DNA from: Lachnospiraceae bacterium FE2018 | GTDB taxonomy: Bacteria; Bacillota; Clostridia; Lachnospirales; Lachnospiraceae | Assembly: GCA_000702845.1 (NCBI GenBank) | Contig: JNKK01000003.1 | Location: forward strand, 62,001 to 126,000 | Length of the DNA: 64,000 nt | Direction of reading: 5' to 3' | Shown: positions 56,690 through 63,750 of the stretch, piece after piece | How the letters are laid out: every line of letters begins with the position of its first letter | How positions within the stretch are numbered: the stretch's first letter is position 1 | Program-made: the position numbers and the translations under genes | Notes under the pieces: model-generated | Database searches by the model: none | Seen by the model: only the letters and a program-made list of their open reading frames with translations | Told to the model about the DNA's origin: nothing

Positions 56690-57042
56690 GCATGCAAAAA
56701 ACTATTGTGTAAAGATTATGCACGCTTTTTAATATCTGATATACGTGCAGTTTTTTCTATTTTCAAGAAACTGCATGCCTTTTATCCCTGTACAGGCATG
56801 CAGTTCTTCCCTGTTTTAGGAAAACGCATGCTTTTTATCCCTGCACAGGCATGCAGTTCTTCCCTGTTTTAGAAAAACGCATGCTTTTTGTCTCTGCACA
56901 GGCATGCAGTTCTTCTTTGTTTTTGGAAAACGCATGCCTCATGCTCTTAATCCGACATGCTAATCGGCTCGTATTTGAAATAATGCATGCTTTATAACAA
57001 TTCGCAGGCAGGCAAAACATCTTAAAACAAACAAATGCATGC
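56690..57042. repeat. Palindrome array, 53-bp unit, alternating 23/30-bp spacing
   Basis: GCATGC or a close variant begins at 56690, 56720, 56743, 56773, 56796, 56826, 56849, 56879, 56902, 56932, 56955, 56985, 57008 and 57037. Successive starts differ by 30, 23, 30, 23 and so on without error until the last step (29), giving about 6.5 copies of a 53-bp unit. The three middle copies (56773-56931) are nearly identical; the outer ones have diverged except at the hexamers. One outer pair (TGCACG at 56719 and CGTGCA at 56744) keeps pairing by compensatory change. The 454-base gap between asnB-like and cysK-like contains no protein frame worth calling, since 53 is not a multiple of three. Function unknown. 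Confidence 0.9.
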
Positions 57043-57083
57043 TCATATCCCATCATAAAGAATGATTAACCCGGCGCCCCCGC

Positions 57084-58016
57084 TCAATGTTCCTCAAACA
57101 GCGGCGTGCTGAAATACCGCTCGCCGGTATCCGGCAGTACTGTCACAACGGTCCTGCCCCGTCCGAGTTCCTTCGCCATCTTCAGCGCCGCACACACATT
57201 TGTTCCGCTGGAAATACCACAGAGGATTCCCTCCTCAAGTGCCAGCCGCTGTGTCATCGTAATCGCTTCTTCATCTGTCACAACGTAAATTCCGGTGTAA
57301 ATGTTCTGATCCAGAATATCCGGAATCAGTCCGTCGCCGATCCCCATCTGCATATGTGTTCCGATGCTGCCGCCGGAAAGAATTGCAGCGTGCTCCGGCT
57401 CGACTGCACAGATACGGATCTGCGGATTCTTTTCTTTGAGAACCTGTCCGATTCCCGTGATCGTTCCGCCTGTACCGATGCCGGAACAGAATCCGTCGAT
57501 CGGCCGGTTCACCTGATCAAGAATCTCCAGACCTGTGTGACGAAGATGTGCCAGAACATTATCACTGTTGGAAAACTGATCCGGTACAAATACATTCGGA
57601 TCTGATGCTTTCATTTCTTTTGCGATCTCGATACACCGGTCGATACATTCACCGATATTATTATCATCGTGTACCAGCCGCACCTCGGCGCCATACTGTT
57701 TCATCAGAAGCGAGCGCTCACGGCTGACCGAATCCGGCATAATAATGATCACTTTGTATCCCTTAACTGCCCCGACCAGAGAAAGGCCGATTCCCTGGTT
57801 TCCGCTTGTAGGCTCAACAATAACCATGCCCGGCTTCAGATCCCCGCGCTTCTCAGCTTCCTGGATCATCTGAAGGGCTGTGCGGGTTTTGATCGATCCG
57901 CCGATATTCATCCCTTCATATTTCACAAAAACATCTGCATCATCCGGGCCAACAAGCTTGTTGAGACGGATCATCGGGGTGTTGCCAACTGCTTCCAGAA
58001 TATTTTCAAAAACCAT
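57084..58016 (-). CDS. cysK: Cysteine synthase-family PLP enzyme
   Basis: A fold-type II PLP enzyme of about 310 residues, O-acetylserine sulfhydrylase-like. PLP Lys is in GGSIKTRTAL (about residue 42-44), the phosphate loop is SGIGTGGTITG, and GISSGTNVCAAL and the N-terminal NTPMIRLN are normal. Two changes stand out: the substrate loop reads PTSGNQG, not PTSGNTG, and K-T-R replaces the usual K-D-R. These may mean a different amino substrate (SbnA-like) or just a divergent CysK. The ATG at 58016 is preferred to a TTG at 58019, with AGGAG about 10 bases upstream. Its transcription is in the same direction as the asnB operon, 455 bases before it. Confidence 0.85.
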   Translation of the reverse strand: MVFENILEAVGNTPMIRLNKLVGPDDADVFVKYEGMNIGGSIKTRTALQMIQEAEKRGDLKPGMVIVEPTSGNQGIGLSLVGAVKGYKVIIIMPDSVSRERSLLMKQYGAEVRLVHDDNNIGECIDRCIEIAKEMKASDPNVFVPDQFSNSDNVLAHLRHTGLEILDQVNRPIDGFCSGIGTGGTITGIGQVLKEKNPQIRICAVEPEHAAILSGGSIGTHMQMGIGDGLIPDILDQNIYTGIYVVTDEEAITMTQRLALEEGILCGISSGTNVCAALKMAKELGRGRTVVTVLPDTGERYFSTPLFEEH

Positions 58017-58165
58017 CAAACCAAATCTCCTGCTTCCATTTATTTCCTTCCGGCCGGATCCGCAAAACCTCTGTAAATCCGACCTGAACCGTATCCTTTA
58101 TCATAACCCATCCTGACTCACACGTCAAAACCTTTCGCATCTCAATATCCTGGTGCCGGAGACGG

Positions 58166-58225
58166 GATTGACAATTGTTTCCTGCGAAATCCTTCGCACG
58201 GGCAGGGGTGAAACATTGTCTCAAT
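58166..58225. repeat. Imperfect inverted repeat upstream of cysK
   Basis: ATTGACAATTGTTTC (58167-58181) and GAAACATTGTCTCAAT (58210-58225) pair imperfectly around TGCGAAATCC. The loop resembles those of the next hairpin (TGCGAATCCC at 58272) and of the joining sequence (TGCGAATTC at 58225), so the 307-base gap is a small cluster of related inverted repeats. Confidence 0.5.
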
Positions 58226-58243
58226 GCGAATTCTTCCCTGGCA

Positions 58244-58317
58244 GCAGGAGACGGAGAGATATTTGTCTTCTGCGAATCCCACCTGAGCAAGAAGACAAAT
58301 ATCGCTCCGTCTCCTGC
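58244..58317. repeat. 28-bp stem hairpin between the SEC-C gene and cysK
   Basis: Arms 58244-58271 and 58290-58317 are reverse complements over 28 bases with a single mismatch (A58257 against G58304); the loop is 18 bases. There is no T run, so an intrinsic terminator is unlikely. Consistent with a miniature element, a regulatory RNA structure or an RNase III site. Confidence 0.85.
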
Positions 58318-58326
58318 CTCGACACA

Positions 58327-59676
58327 TCACCGGCGCCCGCAGCACTTCTTATACTTCTTCCCGCTGCCGCACGGACAGGGATCATTCGGCATGATCTTAC
58401 GCCCTGCATTCCGGTAGGTGCTGCCTTCTTTGGATACATAGACCGGCTGCTTTTCCATCCGGACAGCTCTGGCATAGACCGTTTCCAGTTCCTTAACCGC
58501 TTCCTCCCGGGTTTTGTTCTTTACGTACGGCATCAGCAGATCAAGAACTTCTTCTTCCAGCGCAGCCGGAGATTTCTCACTGAACCCCTGCAGAAACGGC
58601 GTGATTTTCAGATACGTATGCGGATACGTCTCTTTGATATAATCAAACACCTGCCAGTGATCCGGATAATACCTGCACATATACCACTGATAGGTAAGCG
58701 ACGTCACTTCCACCTCCGGGTTGGAAGATGCCGCTTCCCCTTCCTGTGACTGACCGGCATAAAAACTCAGAAATGATTCCACAATGGAATCAATTTTCGG
58801 GTCCTCATGATAGGTCCAGGATTCCAGCGCCAGATGCGCCGACGGCAGTACCGTATCGTTCAGGCCGTCCAGCAGTTTCTGTTCTTCCACAAAAGCAATG
58901 AATGACTGAAAATGCGGCCGCAGCCATTTCAGATGCAGCTGCTCACTCATCATAACGATTGTCCCGGTCAGATAAACAGCTTCCTGCTCATTCATTTCGA
59001 TTTCTGACAAAAATGATCTGTAGGCAGCAAGATCCCGGGCAAATGTACGGTCTCCCAGTTCGATTTCCAGCATCAGCAGATTCTGAAACGTTCCTTCAAG
59101 CATTGCGGACGAAAGAATCTCTCCGTCCCGCCTGAACTGGTCAGCCTCCCGCCGGAAAACTTCCAGTGCCTCCTGTTTTCTGCCGAGCTGCTGCAGCGCA
59201 TCCGCCAGCGTATTGTTATAGAACGGCGGGTAATAATCCTGAAAGGATGCCTTCTTCATCGTCGAGACGACATCGTGGTATCTTCCCATCGCATGATAAA
59301 TCTGTCCCAGAAGCAGGTACAGATCATCTTCTTTCTTTTCAGCCAGCAGCTTGTTTACCAGCGTTTCGGCATCCTTCCACCGCTTCTGTGTCACATAAAC
59401 CTGCGCAAGAATATTTTCCAGCGCACGCCGGCCGGCCGGATCCTGTTCCGCCGCACCCGTCTCGACGCCCGCTTTTTCCGCATCAGTCCCTGCACCGTTC
59501 TGACGCATCTCATCTAATGCCGCATTTACGATCTGCTCTGCCCGGTCACTGCTTCCGTGCTGCAGCGCATCCTGTACATCCTCAATGACAGCGCGCACGC
59601 CAGGCCGGAGCTTTGCCATCTCCTCCTGGTTGCGTGCCTCAATTTTCGCAACCAGTATATTGGATTCGTTCGCCAT
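58327..59676 (-). CDS. TPR-like protein with SEC-C zinc motif
   Basis: A protein of about 449 residues. The C terminus, MPNDPCPCGSGKKYKKCCGR, is a SEC-C zinc-binding module with CPCGSGKKYKKCC. The main part, about residues 20-360, is made of helical repeats reminiscent of TPR (LLGQIYHAMGRYHDVVSTMKKA, NTLADALQQLGRKQEALEVFRR). It is probably a cytosolic adaptor or nucleic acid/chaperone-associated protein; SEC-C alone cannot assign a job. The ATG at 59676 was chosen because the earlier codon lies inside the next gene's stop region. Upstream is a glutaredoxin-like gene, 26 bases away. Confidence 0.85.
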   Translation of the reverse strand: MANESNILVAKIEARNQEEMAKLRPGVRAVIEDVQDALQHGSSDRAEQIVNAALDEMRQNGAGTDAEKAGVETGAAEQDPAGRRALENILAQVYVTQKRWKDAETLVNKLLAEKKEDDLYLLLGQIYHAMGRYHDVVSTMKKASFQDYYPPFYNNTLADALQQLGRKQEALEVFRREADQFRRDGEILSSAMLEGTFQNLLMLEIELGDRTFARDLAAYRSFLSEIEMNEQEAVYLTGTIVMMSEQLHLKWLRPHFQSFIAFVEEQKLLDGLNDTVLPSAHLALESWTYHEDPKIDSIVESFLSFYAGQSQEGEAASSNPEVEVTSLTYQWYMCRYYPDHWQVFDYIKETYPHTYLKITPFLQGFSEKSPAALEEEVLDLLMPYVKNKTREEAVKELETVYARAVRMEKQPVYVSKEGSTYRNAGRKIMPNDPCPCGSGKKYKKCCGRR

Positions 59677-59702
59677 ATCTGTTCCGTCAATTCCTTTCCT
59701 TC

Positions 59703-59942
59703 TTATTCCTGCGGATGCGCTGTGAGCCACGCAATGATGTCTGCGCTCTCATACATCGGTTTTCCATCAATAAACAGGCACGGCGCCTGATCTATGCCGC
59801 CCACTTCCAGAAGCCGTCTATAGTCCTCCGGATTCTTCTGGATGTCATGATATTCCACATCTGTTCTCCCCGACTGCTGAATTGCCCTCATCACACGCTG
59901 ACAATACGGACATCCGTCGAATTTATATAATTCCAGTTTCAT
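59703..59942 (-). CDS. Glutaredoxin-like thiol-disulfide protein
   Basis: A 79-residue thioredoxin-fold protein. The active-site CPYC is at residues 11-14 and the cis-proline segment is QAPCLFIDG; the end resembles IIAWLTAHP, as in glutaredoxin. It would reduce protein disulfides or mixed glutathione/bacillithiol-type adducts in the cytosol. Preceded by an ABC exporter gene 46 bases upstream and followed by the SEC-C gene. Confidence 0.88.
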   Translation of the reverse strand: MKLELYKFDGCPYCQRVMRAIQQSGRTDVEYHDIQKNPEDYRRLLEVGGIDQAPCLFIDGKPMYESADIIAWLTAHPQE

Positions 59943-59988
59943 TTTGTTTCTCTCCTTCTCATCTATTTACAAACTGATTTGATCCGGA

Positions 59989-61716
59989 TTACTCCTGTGT
60001 CATCTGATAATACCGGGCATAAAGCCCGCCCTTTTTCAGCAGACTCAGATGGGTTCCGCGTTCCCGGATGCCTGTCTCATCAATCACAAGAATTTCCTCC
60101 GCGTTTCTGATGGTAGACAGCCGGTGCGCAATTGTAATTGTCGTGCGGTTTACCGCCAGATCATCCAGACTCTTCTGGATATACATTTCACTCTCGTTAT
60201 CAAGCGCTGAGGTCGCCTCGTCCAGAATCAGAATCGGCGGGTTTTTCAGAAATATCCTGGCTATGGAAATCCGCTGTTTCTGTCCGCCGGAAAGACGCGC
60301 GCCGCGCTCCCCGACAATTGTATCATATCCATCCGGAAGGCTCATTACAAAATCATGAATGTTTGCCTTCTTAGCCGCGTCTATGATTTCCTCATCAGAC
60401 GCACCCGGCTTTCCATAGGCAATATTCTGCCTGACGCTGCCTGAAAAAAGATACACATCCTGCTGCACAATACCGATCGCACCGCGAAGGCTTTCCAGGG
60501 TCATCTCCCGGATATCCTGCCCTCCGATCGTGATCCTTCCGCCGGTAATATCATAGAAGCGCGGAATCAGCGAACAAATCGTTGTCTTTCCGCCGCCTGA
60601 CGGTCCGACCAGCGCAACAGATTTTCCGGCGGGAACCGTAAAGGATAAGTCATCCAGAACAACTTCGTTCTTCTCATAGCTGAAGTCTACATGATCAAAT
60701 ACAATATCCCCATCCGGATGAATGATCGAAATCGCATCCCACGCATCGCGAATCTCAGGAACTGTCTCAATCAGTTCCAGAAATCTTCGAAAGCCGGAGA
60801 ACCCTTTCTGAAGCATTTCTGTCAGCTCTACAAGCACTTTGATCGGGCTCACGAAAATCCCGATATAAAGCGCATACATTGCAAGATCCGCCGGCTGCAT
60901 GGAGCCTTTCGCGATAAAATAGCCGCCGGCCGTCAGTGTGACCAGGTAGATCATGCCGATTAAAAATGTATTGGAACTCTGAAACATTGCCATCGCGCTG
61001 TAGTTGCTGCGCTTTGACTTCAGAAATGCTTCATTTCCGTGCGCAAATTTCTCCCGTTCAACCTGTTCATTCGTAAATGCCTGCACGATCCGGATACCCG
61101 AGAGCGAATCCTGAAGAGAGGCATTAATATCTCCGATCTTCCTCCGGTTATCCATAAATGTTTCCTGCATATGCCGGTACTGCTTCGCTGAAACAAGAAA
61201 CATGATGATTGTTACAATCAGCAGCAGACACGCAAGCTTCCTGTGAATCAGAAACAGGAAAATAAATGATCCGATGATTTTAACCGTGGAAATAAAGAAA
61301 TTCTCAGGTCCGTGATGTGCCATCTCTGCAATATCAAACAGATCCGAGATCAGACGGCTCATCAGCTGTCCGGTATTGCTTCGGTCATAATAAGAAAAGG
61401 AGAGTGCCTCGTACCGCTCAAAGAGCTCCCTGCGCATATCCCGCTCCATCTGGGCACCCATGATATGTCCCTGATATGTCACATAATGCGTACAAAACGA
61501 CTGCACCAGATATGCTGCGAGAAGTGCCAGCGCAATCCATGGAAGCTTAGACAAAATCACAGCAGACTCGCGCCGGAAGAGCGTAGCCGTCAGCGTCCGC
61601 AGCAGCTGCGGATAAGCAAGATCAATGACACTGATACACGTCGCACAGATCAGATCTATGAAAAAAATACTGCGGTAAGGTTTGTAATAAGGTAGAAATT
61701 TGCGTAGTGTATTCAT
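59989..61716 (-). CDS. ABC exporter (half-transporter)
   Basis: A homodimer-type half-transporter of about 575 residues when started at the ATG at 61716 (AGGTAATG site), rather than an ORF start 66 codons earlier that covers transposase remnants. Six helices (about 15-290) precede the NBD with Walker A GPSGGGKT, Q-loop VQQDVYLF, signature LSGGQKQ, Walker B ILILDE and AHRLST. The catalytic Glu is intact. No partner gene is adjacent, unlike the heterodimer at 35.6-39.4 kb. Substrate unknown. Confidence 0.9.
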   Translation of the reverse strand: MNTLRKFLPYYKPYRSIFFIDLICATCISVIDLAYPQLLRTLTATLFRRESAVILSKLPWIALALLAAYLVQSFCTHYVTYQGHIMGAQMERDMRRELFERYEALSFSYYDRSNTGQLMSRLISDLFDIAEMAHHGPENFFISTVKIIGSFIFLFLIHRKLACLLLIVTIIMFLVSAKQYRHMQETFMDNRRKIGDINASLQDSLSGIRIVQAFTNEQVEREKFAHGNEAFLKSKRSNYSAMAMFQSSNTFLIGMIYLVTLTAGGYFIAKGSMQPADLAMYALYIGIFVSPIKVLVELTEMLQKGFSGFRRFLELIETVPEIRDAWDAISIIHPDGDIVFDHVDFSYEKNEVVLDDLSFTVPAGKSVALVGPSGGGKTTICSLIPRFYDITGGRITIGGQDIREMTLESLRGAIGIVQQDVYLFSGSVRQNIAYGKPGASDEEIIDAAKKANIHDFVMSLPDGYDTIVGERGARLSGGQKQRISIARIFLKNPPILILDEATSALDNESEMYIQKSLDDLAVNRTTITIAHRLSTIRNAEEILVIDETGIRERGTHLSLLKKGGLYARYYQMTQE

Positions 61717-61798
61717 ATCATCATTACCTGTAATGCTGCAAATCGGGGTATGTAAGAGGTGCGGCTGTTGCGGATGCACCTTTCCAAAAAGCCACGGT

Positions 61799-62248
61799 TT
61801 ATCGTGTCGCAAGCTTTGCGTCCACAATGCTGCCGCAATGCAGCACCAGCCCCTGCCTGGCAAGGCGCGCATCGATATCCGCCAGCAGTTCTTCTGCGAT
61901 CCCCTTCTCTTCAATCAGATGACGGAAACGCAGCAGTGTGCTGGAGCCAGGCGCCTGATCTTTTAGAAAATCGATGTGCATGAAGCTTCGCATAGCATAG
62001 CTGTCATAGACGACGTCCTCAATCCGGGCAGCTGAAAGTCCGTACCAGATCTGCATAAGATACATGCGCAGCATTGTCTCAATATTTTTCGGCGGACGGC
62101 CGCGTCGTCCCGAAGGATAATAAGGGCGAATCCTTTCCACCCATCTCTCCCAAGGAATGATTTCATCCATCAGAGACAGAAATTCCTCCCGCCGTGTCCT
62201 GTGACGTCTGTTTCCATATTCAATATCACTTAACGTCTGCTGATTCAT
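61799..62248 (-). pseudogene. Truncated IS5-family transposase
   Basis: A remnant of about 149 residues from the ATG at 62248 (GGAAGGA). It has the N-terminal part of an IS5-type transposase: the DUF772 region (RRGRPPKNIETMLRMYLMQIWYGLSAARIEDVVYDSYAMRSF) and the start of the catalytic domain (GSIVDA), where the first catalytic Asp would be. It then diverges and stops after eight residues, so most of the DDE domain and the right end are missing. No terminal inverted repeats or target duplication were identified. It marks an old insertion upstream of the ABC exporter. Confidence 0.85.
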
Positions 62249-62329
62249 GTGCGGTTTCCTTCCTGTATAAAGTCTAATACTGGAAAAGAATTCTTTTTTT
62301 CTTATCCCATACGGCAATTATACACGAAA

Positions 62330-62356
62330 AGCCGCCCACTTGTGAAGTGGACGGCT
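62330..62356 (-). terminator. Terminator after the MtaA/CmuA-like gene
   Basis: A 12-bp stem with one mismatch (AGCCGCCCACTT/AAGTGGACGGCT) and a 3-base loop; on the minus strand it is followed by TTTTCGTG. The core CCAC-TTGTGAAG-TGG resembles the terminator at 63659-63685. Confidence 0.8.
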
Positions 62357-62434
62357 CTGTCGGTTTCATCCATTTTGCAGCTGCAAATCCTTCCGGCAGT
62401 GACTTGACACAAAGCTCTTACAGTTCTGCCGAAT

Positions 62435-63466
62435 TCAGCCCATATCTTTGCAGGCCTTAATCGCCATCTTTACATTTTCCATCGGAGCGGTTGCAGCCAG
62501 GTCGCATCCGGTTGCGAGGATCAATCCGCGGCCTGCGGCCTGCTGAATGCGCTCACACGCCTCCTGATAAACTTCTTCAGGCGTACCAGTGGCAATTACA
62601 CCGGCCGGATTCATGTTGCCCATCATGACCAGTTTTCCGTCAGCTGCTGTGAGTGCTTCGTCAAGATCAACATAGTAGTCACCCGAAAATGCAACCGTGC
62701 CTGCCTTGATCAGTCCTGGAACTCTTGAGACTGAGTCGCCGCACACATGTGTAAAGAAATACTTATACTCTGAGAGTTCTTTTCTGAGGTTTGCAAGTGC
62801 CGGAACCGTGAATTCCTCAAACATATCCGGGCTGATCATACTCCCGCTGCCGACCGGCTCTGCCGGAAGGGCAATATCACAGCCGGCTTCATGCAGCAGA
62901 TGGAACATCTCCGCGCTGACTGCTGTCGTGTAATCCATCAGCTGCCAGCAGAGATCCGGGTCATCCAGAAGCATTACAACAAAATCTTCCGTGCCGACCA
63001 TAACAGCTGCCATTGTAAATGGTCCTGCTATATCTCCGATCAGATACTTCTCATCACCGACAAGCTTTTTAACGTTGCGGCACTGGTTGAGCATTTTCTG
63101 AACAAAATCATTTGCCAGAAGCTGTTCGCGGATTTTTGATTTATCGAGAAGCGGAATCTCCTCTTCCGGATCCTCAAGTGCGGCACCTGTGTCAACCGGA
63201 CTTCCGATCCGGGTAAGATTAATCGGGCAGCCGACTGCATTCAGGCAGGCAGTAAACACACCGCTGACTGCGCTGACCAGATCTGTTTCTATCTCATTTG
63301 TATATTCCACAATTTTGGAAGCGCCGCCGTCCGGAAGGCTGTACAGATCCTGATAGGACATGTTTTCATTCATTGCAATCCAGGCACCGCCGTCAACCAG
63401 GGCAAACGGGGTCCGGTCCGGTTTCTGATGATTGAGAACTGCATCAATTCTTTCTTTTGAAGTCAT
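62435..63466 (-). CDS. MtaA/CmuA-type methylcobamide methyltransferase (uroporphyrinogen decarboxylase family)
   Basis: A 343-residue protein of the uroporphyrinogen decarboxylase superfamily, methyltransferase branch. It starts with SKERIDAVLNHQKPDRTPFALVDGG and has HVCGDS (zinc-binding His and Cys) and ATGCDLA near the end (third zinc Cys), together the HxC...C zinc site that activates a thiol acceptor. Homologues move methyl groups from corrinoid proteins to coenzyme M or other thiols. No corrinoid protein gene is adjacent; the upstream gene is a NifX/NifB-like protein. Flanked by its own promoter and terminator. Confidence 0.87.
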   Translation of the reverse strand: MTSKERIDAVLNHQKPDRTPFALVDGGAWIAMNENMSYQDLYSLPDGGASKIVEYTNEIETDLVSAVSGVFTACLNAVGCPINLTRIGSPVDTGAALEDPEEEIPLLDKSKIREQLLANDFVQKMLNQCRNVKKLVGDEKYLIGDIAGPFTMAAVMVGTEDFVVMLLDDPDLCWQLMDYTTAVSAEMFHLLHEAGCDIALPAEPVGSGSMISPDMFEEFTVPALANLRKELSEYKYFFTHVCGDSVSRVPGLIKAGTVAFSGDYYVDLDEALTAADGKLVMMGNMNPAGVIATGTPEEVYQEACERIQQAAGRGLILATGCDLAATAPMENVKMAIKACKDMG

Positions 63467-63510
63467 GCTAATGTTTCCTCCTTATAAAACCTTGGGTTAT
63501 AATTATTTAT

Positions 63511-63527
63511 CGTGATCTTCGATCACG
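63511..63527. repeat. Perfect 7-3-7 palindrome in the leader
   Basis: CGTGATC-TTC-GATCACG, 44 bases before the methyltransferase start. Followed by TGCGAGC. A matching hairpin lies at 63722-63738. Confidence 0.75.
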
Positions 63528-63579
63528 TGCGAGCCGGTTAATCTAATCTGCTCTGTCTGTTAACTCGCCCTTGTTTTGT

Positions 63580-63607
63580 ATCATACTATATCTATAGGAT
63601 TTGTAAA
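63580..63607 (-). promoter_or_regulatory. Promoter of the MtaA/CmuA-like gene
   Basis: On the minus strand TTTACA (63602-63607) and TATGAT (63580-63585) with a 16-base spacer, 114 bases before the ATG. Confidence 0.6.
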
Positions 63608-63628
63608 TGTATTTTCTTGCTGTTTTGG

Positions 63629-63643
63629 GTAGACTTAGTCTAC
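63629..63643. promoter_or_regulatory. 15-bp palindrome upstream of the -35
   Basis: Perfect 7-1-7 palindrome GTAGACT-T-AGTCTAC, 21 bases upstream of the -35 of the methyltransferase promoter on the minus strand, the usual place for an activator site. Confidence 0.5.
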
Positions 63644-63658
63644 TTATTTGCCGGATAA

Positions 63659-63685
63659 AACTGCCCGCCTGTGAAGCGGACAGTT
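63659..63685 (-). terminator. Terminator of the NifX/NifB-like gene
   Basis: Stem AACTGCCCGC/GCGGACAGTT (one mismatch) around a CTGTGAA loop; on minus it is followed by TTTTATCC. 65 bases after the stop of the gene at 63751. Its loop and inner stem resemble those of the terminator at 62330-62356. Confidence 0.75.
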
Positions 63686-63721
63686 CAGACAATCGTATTT
63701 TTCTTTCAATCCTATGTAAGT

Positions 63722-63738
63722 CGCGATCTCTGATCGCG
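63722..63738. repeat. Perfect 7-3-7 palindrome just after the last gene
   Basis: CGCGATC-TCT-GATCGCG, 12 bases after the stop codon and followed by CGCGAGC. Same layout as the palindrome at 63511-63527 with paired substitutions in the arms. Confidence 0.75.
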
Positions 63739-63750
63739 CGCGAGCTGCGC

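Noticed and set aside
56690-57042. CRISPR array
   Set aside because: Repeats are only 6-10 bases palindromes in a tandem 53-bp unit whose intervening parts are also repeated in the middle copies; no unique spacers and no cas genes.
56835-57056. Small frame in the palindrome array with repeated peptide segments
   Set aside because: The repeat period is 53 bases, not a multiple of three, so no frame keeps the repeats; no ribosome site; it is a by-product of the DNA repeats.
56630-57083. T-box leader for asnB or cysK
   Set aside because: I found no TGGNACCGCG-like anti-terminator core or specifier-loop layout; the gap is occupied by the palindrome array.
58244-58317. Intrinsic terminator
   Set aside because: The stem is 28 bp and no T run follows on either strand.
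58142-58345. Short frames across the inverted repeats near 58.2 kb
   Set aside because: They run through perfect hairpin arms on both strands, with no ribosome site or recognisable protein.
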